Both the position numbers and the translations under genes were made by a program. Under the pieces are notes generated by a model. That model saw only the letters and a list, made by a program, of their open reading frames with translations, was not told the origin of the DNA and searched no databases. Positions 1 to 7,399 of a stretch of DNA of 64,000 bases are shown piece after piece; the first letter of the stretch is position 1, and the number at the start of each line of letters is the position of its first letter. This DNA is from Burkholderia lata (GTDB lineage Bacteria; Pseudomonadota; Gammaproteobacteria; Burkholderiales; Burkholderiaceae): NCBI RefSeq assembly GCF_000012945.1, contig NC_007509.1, positions 1,178,001 to 1,242,000 on the forward strand, read 5' to 3'.

Positions 1-645
1 GGCATCGGCGCCGACACGTTCAGCCAGCGCGCGGACGATCTCGCGTACTACGCGGGCCAGCACATGCTGCTGGTCGTCTATTCAATGGCGCTCGCGATCG
101 CCGTGGGCGTGCCGGCCGGCGTGCTGCTGAGCCGGCCGCGATTCCAGCATCAGGCCGAGCGCTTCATGCAGGTCTTCAACATCGGCAACACGATCCCGTC
201 GCTTGCCGTGCTCGCCATCGCGCTCGGCATCTTCGGCATCGGCAACGTGCCCGCGATCGTCGCGCTGTTCCTCGCGTCGCTGCTGCCCATCACGCGCAAT
301 ACCTACGAAGGCATGAAGAACGTGCCGGCCGCGCTGCGCGAAGCCGCGAAGGGCATCGGCATGACGGGCTGGCAATCGCTCGTGCGCGTGGAGTTGCCCG
401 ATGCGCTGCCGATCATCGTCGGCGGCGTGCGCACCGCGCTCGCAATCAACGTCGGGACGGCCCCGCTCGCGTACCTGATCGGCGCCGACAGTCTCGGCTC
501 GCTGATTTTCCCCGGCATCTATCTCGACAACCAGCCGCTGCTGCTGCTCGGCGCATCGCTCACCGCGATCCTCGCGCTCGTGCTGGACGGCATCGTCGCG
601 GCCGGCAGCCGCCATTGGCTCGCACGCCACGGAGGTGCGGCATGA
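1..645 (+). CDS. ABC transporter permease (osmoprotectant/betaine type), 5' end cut by window
   Basis: Inner-membrane permease of an OpuB/ProW-like importer (YehW/OsmW type). The frame is open from the first base, so the true start lies upstream. Several hydrophobic helices are visible, and the EAA-loop signature of binding-protein-dependent permeases appears as 'EAAKGIGMTGWQSLVRVELP'. The stop overlaps the ATG of the binding-protein gene (ATGA), so the two are translationally coupled. A second permease of the same family lies at 1564, which makes a heterodimeric channel likely. Family assignment is secure; the substrate (glycine betaine, choline or a related compound) is inferred from the family. 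Confidence 0.9.
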   Translation, partial: GIGADTFSQRADDLAYYAGQHMLLVVYSMALAIAVGVPAGVLLSRPRFQHQAERFMQVFNIGNTIPSLAVLAIALGIFGIGNVPAIVALFLASLLPITRNTYEGMKNVPAALREAAKGIGMTGWQSLVRVELPDALPIIVGGVRTALAINVGTAPLAYLIGADSLGSLIFPGIYLDNQPLLLLGASLTAILALVLDGIVAAGSRHWLARHGGAA

Positions 646-1553
646 CGCTCCATCGCACCATTCGATCGATCGCGCGCCTGTGTGCCGCAGCCGCGTTGTG
701 CATGGCGGCGAGCGCACCGGCATGCGCGACGAAGCTCGTGCTGGGCGCGAAGAACTTCACCGAGCAATACGTGCTGGCGGAAGTCACCGCGCAATACCTG
801 CGCTCGCGCGGCTACGACGTGGAAGTCCGTTCGGGTCTCGGCAGCACGCTCGCGCGCAGCGCACTGGAGAACGGCCAGTTCGATCTCATGTGGGATTACA
901 CGGGCACCGCCGCGCTCGTCTACAACAAGATCAACGACAAGCTGTCGCCCGAGGAGATGTACCGGCGCGTCAAGGCGCTCGACGTGCCGCGCGGGCTCGT
1001 CTGGCTCGACGCATCGCCGCTCAACGACACCTACGCGATCGGCCTGCCCAGCCCGCTCGCGCAGGCCACCGGCATCCGAACCGTCTCGCAGCTCGCCGAG
1101 CACCTGAAGACCGATCCGGCCGCGAAGCACTACGTGTTCGGGATGGACGCGGAATTCGCGAATCGCCCCGACGGGCTGAAGCCGCTGCTCGCCGCGTACG
1201 GCATGCAGTTCAGCCGCGCGCAGTTGAAGCAGATGGACCCGGGGCTCGTCTACACGGCGCTGCACAACAACCAGTTGAAGATCGGCCTCGTCTACACGAC
1301 CGACGGACGCGTGAAGGGTTTCGGCATCGTGCCGCTCGAGGACGACAAGCACTTCTTCCCGCCATACAACGCAACGCCCGTGGTGCGCAAGGACGCGCTC
1401 GAGCGCAATCCGAAGCTCGCGACGCAGCTCAATGCGCTGTCGGCCGCGCTCGACAACGACGGGATGCAGGCGATGGCCAAGGAGGTCGACCTCGACGGCA
1501 AGTCGCCGCGCGACGTCGCCGACGCGTTCCTGCGCACGCACAAGCTGCCTTGA
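642..1553 (+). CDS. Glycine betaine/osmoprotectant ABC transporter substrate-binding protein
   Basis: A 303-residue periplasmic protein of the OpuAC/OsmF (YehZ) family. I start at 642: GGAGGTG lies 4 bases upstream and the ATG overlaps the preceding stop. A signal peptide covers residues 1-29 (basic start, hydrophobic core, cleavage near 'ACA-TK'). The mature protein opens with 'LVLGAKNFTEQYVLAEV', the hallmark of this family, and contains 'DLMWDYTGTA', which supplies binding-pocket aromatics. It delivers ligand to the permeases on either side. The ligand may be betaine or another quaternary amine; YehZ-type proteins often bind betaine weakly, so osmoprotection is not assured. Confidence 0.9.
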   Translation: MTLHRTIRSIARLCAAAALCMAASAPACATKLVLGAKNFTEQYVLAEVTAQYLRSRGYDVEVRSGLGSTLARSALENGQFDLMWDYTGTAALVYNKINDKLSPEEMYRRVKALDVPRGLVWLDASPLNDTYAIGLPSPLAQATGIRTVSQLAEHLKTDPAAKHYVFGMDAEFANRPDGLKPLLAAYGMQFSRAQLKQMDPGLVYTALHNNQLKIGLVYTTDGRVKGFGIVPLEDDKHFFPPYNATPVVRKDALERNPKLATQLNALSAALDNDGMQAMAKEVDLDGKSPRDVADAFLRTHKLP

Positions 1554-1563
1554 AGGAGAAGCA

Positions 1564-2217
1564 ATGAGCGTATTCGACTATCTCGCGTCGAGCTGGCCCG
1601 AACTGCTGCAACTCACACTGCAGCACATCTGGCTGGTCGGCATCGCCGTGGGCTGCGCGATCGTGGCCGGCGTGCCGCTCGGCATCCTGATCAACCGCCA
1701 CGACTGGCTCGCCGGGCCGCTGCTCGGTATCGCGACCATCGTGCTCACGCTGCCGTCCATCGCGCTGTTCGGCCTGATGATCCCGTTCTTCTCGCGCTTC
1801 GGCCAGGGCATCGGCGCCGCCCCCGCGATCACGGCCGTGTTCCTGTACTCGCTGCTGCCGATCATGCGCAACACCTACCTGGCGCTGCACAACGTGGATG
1901 CGGGTATCAAGGAGGCCGGCACCGGCATCGGCATGACCTCATGGCAGCGCCTGCGGCTCGTCGACCTGCCGCTCGCGGTGCCCGTGATCCTCGCGGGCGT
2001 GCGTACCGCGGTCGTGATGAACATCGGCGTGATGACGATCGCCGCCGTGGTCGGCGCGGGCGGGCTCGGCACGCTGATCCTGCGCGCCATCGGCCAGAGC
2101 AGCATGATGAAACTGCTGGTGGGCGCGGTGCTCGTGAGCCTGCTCGCGATCGTCGCCGACCGGCTCCTGCAGATGCTGCAGCGTGCATTGACACCGAAGG
2201 GAGTGCAGAAGACATGA
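1564..2217 (+). CDS. ABC transporter permease (osmoprotectant/betaine type)
   Basis: A 217-residue inner-membrane permease (YehY/OsmY type). The start at 1564 is preceded by AAGGAGAA with good spacing; the open frame extends further upstream but overlaps the binding-protein gene. It has about five hydrophobic helices, an EAA loop ('KEAGTGIGMTSWQRLRLVDLP') and the conserved 'LPIMRNTYLAL' segment also present in the first permease. The stop overlaps the start of the ATPase gene. It probably pairs with the first permease to form the channel. Confidence 0.92.
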   Translation: MSVFDYLASSWPELLQLTLQHIWLVGIAVGCAIVAGVPLGILINRHDWLAGPLLGIATIVLTLPSIALFGLMIPFFSRFGQGIGAAPAITAVFLYSLLPIMRNTYLALHNVDAGIKEAGTGIGMTSWQRLRLVDLPLAVPVILAGVRTAVVMNIGVMTIAAVVGAGGLGTLILRAIGQSSMMKLLVGAVLVSLLAIVADRLLQMLQRALTPKGVQKT

Positions 2218-3389
2218 TCGAACTCGACAAACTGACCAAGACCTTCTCCCGCAAGGACGGCCAGGCCGTGCGCGCCGTCGACGCCGTGAGCCTGTCGGTG
2301 GCCGAGGGGGAAATCTGCGTGTTCCTCGGCCCGTCGGGCTGCGGCAAGACCACCACGCTCAAGATGATCAACCGGCTGATCGCCCCCACGTCCGGCCGCG
2401 TGCTGATCAACGGCGAGGATACGGCGCAGCTCGACGAGGTCGACCTGCGGCGCCACATCGGCTACGTGATCCAGCAGATCGGGTTGTTCCCGAACATGAC
2501 GATCGAGGAAAACATCACCGTCGTGCCGCGCCTGCTGGGCTGGGACAAGAAGCGCTGCGCCGAACGCGCGCGCGACCTGATGGCGATGGTCGCGCTCGAT
2601 CCGAAGCTGTACCTGAAACGCTATCCGCGCGAGCTCTCGGGCGGGCAGCAGCAGCGTATCGGCGTGATTCGCGCGCTGGCCGCCGATCCGCCGGTGCTGC
2701 TGATGGACGAGCCGTTCGGCGCGGTCGACCCGATCAATCGCGAATCGATCCAGAACGAGTTTTTCCAGATGCAGCGGCAACTGAACAAGACCGTGATCAT
2801 GGTGAGCCACGATATCGACGAAGCGATCAAGCTGGGCGATCGCATCGCCGTGTTCCGGCGCGGCCAGCTCGTGCAATACGATCACCCCGACACGCTGCTC
2901 GCACGCCCGCGCGACGAGTTCGTCGCGCAGTTCGTGGGCCAGGACAGCACGCTCAAGCGCCTGCTGCTCGTGAAGGCCGGTGACGCCGCCACGCAACCCG
3001 AAACGGCACGGGTCGATACGCCGCTCGCGCACGCGCTCGCCGTGATGGACGAAACCGACTGCCGCTACCTGACCGTGCTCGACGACGCGGGCCGCGCGCT
3101 CGGCTACGTGACGCGCCGCGCGGCGCGCTCCGACGGCGGCGTGTGCGGCGAGCGCGTGACGCCGTTCCCGGCCGGTGTCGCGGCGGACGACAACCTGCGC
3201 ATCGTGCTGTCGAAGATGTACCAGTACAGCGCGTCGTGGATGCCGGTGCTCGACCCCGACGGCGCATGGCTCGGCGAGATCACGCAGGACTCGATCGCCG
3301 CGTACCTCAGCTCGGGCCGCTCGCGCCGGCAGACGGGCCAGCCGCCCGGCAGCCCTGCCGAAGCGGTCGTGGCAACCGCCACGCACTGA
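2214..3389 (+). CDS. ABC transporter ATP-binding protein with C-terminal CBS domains (OpuCA/OsmV type)
   Basis: A 391-residue ATPase that energises the importer. It shows Walker A 'GPSGCGKTTT' (near residue 40), the ABC signature 'LSGGQQQR', Walker B 'VLLMDEPFGAVDP' and the switch histidine in 'VSHDIDEA'. Residues 265-380 look like a CBS pair ('CRYLTVLDDAGRALGYVT', 'SASWMPVLDPDGAWLGEIT'), the module that senses ionic strength or nucleotides in OpuA-type systems. It starts at the ATG overlapping the permease stop and is the last gene of the four-gene operon; a palindrome follows 12 bases after the stop. Confidence 0.93.
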   Translation: MIELDKLTKTFSRKDGQAVRAVDAVSLSVAEGEICVFLGPSGCGKTTTLKMINRLIAPTSGRVLINGEDTAQLDEVDLRRHIGYVIQQIGLFPNMTIEENITVVPRLLGWDKKRCAERARDLMAMVALDPKLYLKRYPRELSGGQQQRIGVIRALAADPPVLLMDEPFGAVDPINRESIQNEFFQMQRQLNKTVIMVSHDIDEAIKLGDRIAVFRRGQLVQYDHPDTLLARPRDEFVAQFVGQDSTLKRLLLVKAGDAATQPETARVDTPLAHALAVMDETDCRYLTVLDDAGRALGYVTRRAARSDGGVCGERVTPFPAGVAADDNLRIVLSKMYQYSASWMPVLDPDGAWLGEITQDSIAAYLSSGRSRRQTGQPPGSPAEAVVATATH

Positions 3390-3401
3390 TTCGTCTCCGG
3401 G

Positions 3402-3421
3402 CCGGTGCGACGTCGCACCGG
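3402..3421 (+). terminator. Perfect 20-base palindrome after the ABC operon, probable terminator
   Basis: CCGGTGCGACGTCGCACCGG is perfectly self-complementary and begins 12 bases after the ATPase stop. There is no T-tract, so it may act as a weak or Rho-assisted terminator, or as a 3' stabilising hairpin. Confidence 0.5.
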
Positions 3422-3460
3422 TCACACGCCGATTTCGACCCCGCGCGGTCTCTCAACCCG

Positions 3461-3780
3461 CTACCCGACAGCAACCGGGCTCGCTGCCACGACCTTGCTC
3501 GCGCGTCGCAGCAGCTGCCAGCCGAACCACAACATCCGCAACCGCAACACCAGGACGGCGACCATCTCGCACGCGGACGCGAACGCGAGTGCGTCGAGTT
3601 CCGGGAAAAGCCGAACAGGAAAAGCAGCGCGAACGCCCATGCGGCCATCTTCAACAGGAACGATCCTCTCCACCCCGCTTTCTTGAGCCGATTGGCGGCA
3701 ATCGGCGCCCAGAAGAACCCGGCAGGCCCCTCGATCCACCACAGTCCGTTCCGAGTCGCATTGGCGATGGTCGTCCATGC
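3461..3780 (-). pseudogene. Frameshifted small membrane-protein gene
   Basis: On the minus strand one frame reads 'ATRNGLWWIEGPAGFFWAPI' and 'FLLKMAAWAFALLFLFGF' until about 3604. The sense then continues in another frame from about 3601 ('LAFASACEMVAVLVLRLRML') to a stop at 3461. The two halves look like one protein with hydrophobic helices, broken by a single indel near 3600. No start codon or ribosome site is convincing and the 5' side runs into the pntA fragment. I do not recognise the protein family. Confidence 0.5.
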
Positions 3781-3793
3781 GGCGGCCGCAGCG

Positions 3794-4033
3794 GCTCGGT
3801 GGGCGCACCGTGAGGACGATATCGCTGCGGCCCCATAGATCAGCGGCCTTCGGCACGACGTCGGCGTCAGCCGTGCGATAGTCGTCATCGCTGAAATTCG
3901 CGCCAGTGCCGGCGCCGCTTTGCACGGCCACCGAGAACCCGAGCTTGATCAGCTTTTCGACGACGTCGGGAACGGTTGCTACGCGCCGCTCCTCGTGGGC
4001 CGCCTCCAGAGGGCCCCCAATCTGCAATGTCAT
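3794..4033 (-). pseudogene. pntA: 5' fragment of NAD(P) transhydrogenase alpha subunit gene
   Basis: About 80 codons from an ATG at 4033 match the N-terminus of PntA: 'EAAHEERRVATVPDVVEKLI', then 'GFSVAVQSGAG' and 'DIVLTVRPPS'. Homology then stops abruptly and the frame runs into unrelated sequence that contains the frameshifted membrane gene. The rest of pntA and pntB is absent from the window, so this is an orphan fragment, presumably left by a duplication or rearrangement. The intact operon would be expected elsewhere in the genome. Confidence 0.75.
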
Positions 4034-4305
4034 GTCCTGAACTGTCGGTAGTGGCCGTCGCGAGGCGTTACGGCCTGCGTTTCAGGTCACCCCATTCGAT
4101 CCATCCGTGTACGACTTTGCTTCGCGCGCAGCTCGGCACTGCCGCGCGGATTGCACAAACGGTCCATCCTCCAAACGATCGTCTGCGGCGGATGAACCGG
4201 TTCACTGTCTTGCCCGACCTTCCTGCCGAATATCCGACGCATGCTTCGATCGGGCCCGAACATTTGGCAGAATGGCGCATCAGTGAAACCGGAAATCGAC
4301 ACCCC

Positions 4306-5550
4306 ATGCTTCCTAAAGCGGAATCTGGACGGCAACCCAAGCAACATCGCTCGCACGTCACGCGGGAGCGGATCGCCCACGCCACCATTCAACTGCTGGG
4401 CGAAATCGGCGAAGCCGGCCTGACGCATCGTGACGTCGCCGCCCGCGCACAGGTACCGCTTGCAGCCACGACCTACCACTATGCGTCGAAGTTCGATCTG
4501 CTCGAACATGCGTCGTCGGTACTCCTCGATGATTACGTGACGCGCTTTCGCGGCTTCGTCTCGCGGCAGGCGGCACTGACGTCGGGTCGCGTCGCGTTCG
4601 ACCAGTTCCTGGTCGACCTGTTACGCAATGCCGTCGGACGGGAGCGGCTGCGATCGATTGCCTGGTGCGAAATCATGCTGATTTCCGCTCGCAACGACAG
4701 TTCCAGAACGCTGGCGACCGCCTGGTATGCCAAGCTCCGCGAAATCTGGACGGATATCGCCGCGCTTCTCGGTGCCGACAGCGAGCCGCTTTCCGTCCAG
4801 GCAACCATCGACCGGACCATCGGCTTGCTGTTCATCAGCCTGTCACTCGGCCTGACCCCGGATGAGGTGTCGGCCTGCCTTTCAACGGGCCTCGACATAC
4901 CGGCCGCCGTACCGCCGCCCGACGCCTCCACCGCGCCGGAGGAGGCCGCCAAGCGCAGCAAAGGGCGGGAGACCCGCGAGCACTTGCTGAACGCGGCCAT
5001 CCAGCTGATGGCTTCGCACGGTGCCGGTGCCGTCACAGGGCGCTCCGTCGCTTCGCAAGCCGGCGTCGCCCCCGCCGTTCCGTCGTACTACTTCAAGCCC
5101 GTCAGCACGCTGATCCACGCAGCGCGCGAACGCCTCTACGAAGCCGCGAAAGCACGCTACCGCGAAAGCGTGAGCGGAATCGATCTGGCAACCGCATCGC
5201 TGGATCAGATTGCCGACCTGACCACCGCGACCCTTACCCGGGAGATCACGCAGTTCAGCGATTTCAACCTGGCCACACTCGCCGTCGAAGTGGAAGCCGC
5301 ACGACAACCGATGCTCAGGCCCATGGTCGGTCAATGGATCAGCGACCGGAGCCGGGCCTGGCTGCGGCTGCTCGCCAAGTTCAATGCCGACGCTTCGACA
5401 GCAAACGGACTACTGATTTCCGGCCTCTTCACCGGCATGCAGATCCGCTTGCTGGCGACCGGCGCCGGCGTCGCGGCACTCAGCGAGCTTCGCCCCACGT
5501 TCATGGCGGCGTTCAACATGCTGGGGTATGCCGGACGACCTGCCGAGTAA
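4306..5550 (+). CDS. Double TetR-family regulator (two TetR proteins fused in tandem)
   Basis: A 414-residue protein made of two TetR units. The first helix-turn-helix spans about residues 18-66 ('HRDVAARAQVPLAATTYHYA') and is followed by a helical ligand domain to about 200. The second spans about 212-262 ('GRSVASQAGVAPAVPSYYFK'), with its own ligand domain to the end. I prefer the ATG at 4306, just ahead of the first DNA-binding domain; an in-frame ATG at 4192 would add 38 unremarkable residues. It lies upstream of, and in the same direction as, the acyl-CoA catabolism genes and probably represses them; palindromes between it and the SDR gene are candidate operators. Confidence 0.85.
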   Translation: MLPKAESGRQPKQHRSHVTRERIAHATIQLLGEIGEAGLTHRDVAARAQVPLAATTYHYASKFDLLEHASSVLLDDYVTRFRGFVSRQAALTSGRVAFDQFLVDLLRNAVGRERLRSIAWCEIMLISARNDSSRTLATAWYAKLREIWTDIAALLGADSEPLSVQATIDRTIGLLFISLSLGLTPDEVSACLSTGLDIPAAVPPPDASTAPEEAAKRSKGRETREHLLNAAIQLMASHGAGAVTGRSVASQAGVAPAVPSYYFKPVSTLIHAARERLYEAAKARYRESVSGIDLATASLDQIADLTTATLTREITQFSDFNLATLAVEVEAARQPMLRPMVGQWISDRSRAWLRLLAKFNADASTANGLLISGLFTGMQIRLLATGAGVAALSELRPTFMAAFNMLGYAGRPAE

Positions 5551-5567
5551 ATTTGTACAAGTGATCG
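5549..5567. promoter_or_regulatory. Candidate TetR operator 1
   Basis: TTGTACAA (5553-5560) is an 8-base palindrome set in AAATTTGTACAAGTGATCG, immediately after the regulator's stop. It shares the GTACAA core with the larger palindrome at 5656. Proposed as a second, weaker binding site; inferred from symmetry and position only. Confidence 0.35.
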
Positions 5568-5655
5568 AAAAACGATTGACGCAGTTCTTCACGCCTCCTA
5601 TCATGGGTTCAACTCGCTCCATTTGGCGTCTGGTCGACTGCATCTGGATCGAACC

Positions 5656-5678
5656 AAATTCGTACAAATGTACGATTT
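5656..5678. promoter_or_regulatory. Candidate TetR operator 2 upstream of the acyl-CoA degradation cluster
   Basis: The core CGTACAAATGTACG (5661-5674) has perfect 5-base arms around a 4-base spacer and is flanked by AAATT and ATTT, giving an extended near-palindrome of 23 bases. It lies about 145 bases before the SDR start and between the regulator and its probable targets, as expected for a TetR operator. Confidence 0.5.
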
Positions 5679-5821
5679 AAGATTTCCCTGCAATGTGCGG
5701 CGTCAGAGCCACCATCGCGGCTGGCACCGTTCCGCGGGAACGCGCCCGATCGCGCGTCGCCCCGGGATTCCACCGCGCACGTTCGCAGGCCACGACAAAA
5801 TCACCCTGAACGAGACAACCC

Positions 5822-6754
5822 ATGAAAATTGACCTGACCCATCGCGTTGCGATCGTGACCGGTGCCGGCGCCGGACTCGGGCGCGAGCATGCGCTGTTGC
5901 TCGCCCGGCTAGGGGCGAAGGTGGTGGTCAACGATCTGGGCAGCGATGTGAACGGCAGAGGGGGTTCCGCCACGGCTGCACAAAGCGTGGTCGACGAAAT
6001 CGTCGCCGCCGGTGGCGAAGCGATGGCGAACAGCGCATCGGTGACCGATGCCGAACAGGTTCAGCAGATGGTCGATCATGTGCTGTCGCGCTGGGGGCGC
6101 ATCGACATCCTGGTGAACAATGCCGGCATCCTGCGCGACAAGAGCTTCAGCAAGATGACGCTCGACGATTTTCGCGCGGTGATCGAAGTTCACCTGATGG
6201 GCGCGGTCAACTGCACGAAGGCCGTGTGGGAAACCATGCGGGAACAGCAGTACGGGCGCATCGTGATGACCACCTCGTCATCGGGCCTGTACGGCAATTT
6301 CGGGCAATCGAACTACGGCGCGGCGAAAATGGCGCTGGTTGGCCTGATGCAGACCCTCGCCATCGAGGGCGAGCGATACAACATTCGCGTGAACTGCCTG
6401 GCCCCGACGGCCGGTACGCGCATGCTCGAGGGCCTGATGTCGGCCGACGTGCTCGACGCGCTGTCGCCTGAGTCCGTCAGCCCAGCGGTCGCGGTACTTG
6501 CCGGCGAGGACGCACCGAATCGAATGGTGCTGTGCGCCGGCGCGGGAAGTTTCGAGGCCGCCCATATCACGTTGACGCCCGGCATCCATCTCGGAACCGG
6601 CGACCAGGTGCCTCACCAACTCGCCCAACGCCTGGACGAAGTGGCAGATCGAAGCGGCGAGACGGTTCCCGTATCCGGCGCTGCCCAGGGCGATATCGAA
6701 TTGAAGAAAGCCCGCCTCGCGTCGACAAACGCAACGGAACAGGCTCATGAATGA
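5822..6754 (+). CDS. SDR-family 3-hydroxyacyl-CoA dehydrogenase-like oxidoreductase
   Basis: A 310-residue short-chain dehydrogenase resembling the (3R)-hydroxyacyl-CoA dehydrogenase unit of type 2 multifunctional enzymes. The cofactor loop is 'TGAGAGLG' (near residue 14), with an acidic residue after strand 2 ('VVNDLG') that suggests NAD+. 'NNAG', a serine run and catalytic 'YGAAK' are present. The tail after residue 250 is longer than in simple SDRs. It should oxidise a 3-hydroxyacyl-CoA in a beta-oxidation-like path. Its stop overlaps the MaoC gene by 8 bases, so the two are co-translated. The exact substrate is unknown. Confidence 0.88.
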   Translation: MKIDLTHRVAIVTGAGAGLGREHALLLARLGAKVVVNDLGSDVNGRGGSATAAQSVVDEIVAAGGEAMANSASVTDAEQVQQMVDHVLSRWGRIDILVNNAGILRDKSFSKMTLDDFRAVIEVHLMGAVNCTKAVWETMREQQYGRIVMTTSSSGLYGNFGQSNYGAAKMALVGLMQTLAIEGERYNIRVNCLAPTAGTRMLEGLMSADVLDALSPESVSPAVAVLAGEDAPNRMVLCAGAGSFEAAHITLTPGIHLGTGDQVPHQLAQRLDEVADRSGETVPVSGAAQGDIELKKARLASTNATEQAHE

Positions 6755-7283
6755 CGCGTCGAACACGATATCAGGCGACGCACACTGCGATGCCGACGGC
6801 CATCAGGTGGACGATCGGCACAGTGCAGGCGTCTCGCCTGCCCTATCCCGGCTATCCACTCTGGTCGGCAAGGAACTCGGCGTATCCGAATGGTTTGCCA
6901 TCGAACAGAATTCGATCAATGCCTTTGCCGACGTCACCGGTGACTGGCAATCGATTCATGTCGACGAGGAACTTGCACGTTCGGGGCCATTCGGCCGCAC
7001 GATCGCGCACGGGTTTCTCACGCTTTCGCTGCTGTCCGCATGGGCTTTCAACATCCTCCCCGCGGTTGAAGGGCAACAGAATTCAGTGAACTACGGGTTG
7101 AACAGCGTGCGCTTCATTACCCCGGTTCGCTGTGGAGAACGCATTCGTGGACGCTTCACGTTGAAGCAAGTCACGCCGCGAAGCGCCACGAGCCTCCAGC
7201 TGACGTTGAGTGTCGTCGTGGAAATCGAGGATCACCCCAAACCCGCCCTTGTCGCGGAGTGGCTGACGCTGATCAACACATAG
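6747..7283 (+). CDS. MaoC-like hot-dog dehydratase (enoyl-CoA hydratase)
   Basis: A 178-residue protein with the MaoC hot-dog fold. The hydratase signature is visible as 'FADVTGDWQSIHVDEELA' followed by 'GRTIAHGFLTLSLL', which supplies the catalytic Asp and His. About 35 N-terminal residues are acidic and low in complexity and look dispensable. The start overlaps the SDR stop. It should hydrate an enoyl-CoA to the (3R)-hydroxyacyl-CoA that the SDR then oxidises, a pairing common in degradation of steroid side chains and branched or unusual acyl chains. Confidence 0.9.
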   Translation: MNDASNTISGDAHCDADGHQVDDRHSAGVSPALSRLSTLVGKELGVSEWFAIEQNSINAFADVTGDWQSIHVDEELARSGPFGRTIAHGFLTLSLLSAWAFNILPAVEGQQNSVNYGLNSVRFITPVRCGERIRGRFTLKQVTPRSATSLQLTLSVVVEIEDHPKPALVAEWLTLINT

Positions 7284-7399
7284 CATCCGGTGATGCCTTC
7301 CGGGATCCGTTGTTTCGATTTCATTCATATGGATTCCTCAATTTAAACCATGCTTCGCGACATCCGTGAAGGTCGCGGCACACTCATCCATTCGATTCC

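Noticed and set aside
519..1541. Long open frame antisense to the osmoprotectant-binding protein gene
   Set aside because: Arg/His/Val-rich translation typical of shadow frames in GC-rich DNA; the sense strand encodes a clear family member with signal peptide and ribosome site.
4034..4305. Possible transposase remnant upstream of the TetR gene ('VAVARRYGL')
   Set aside because: Only a few residues resemble an IS helix-turn-helix; no terminal repeats or further homology are visible.
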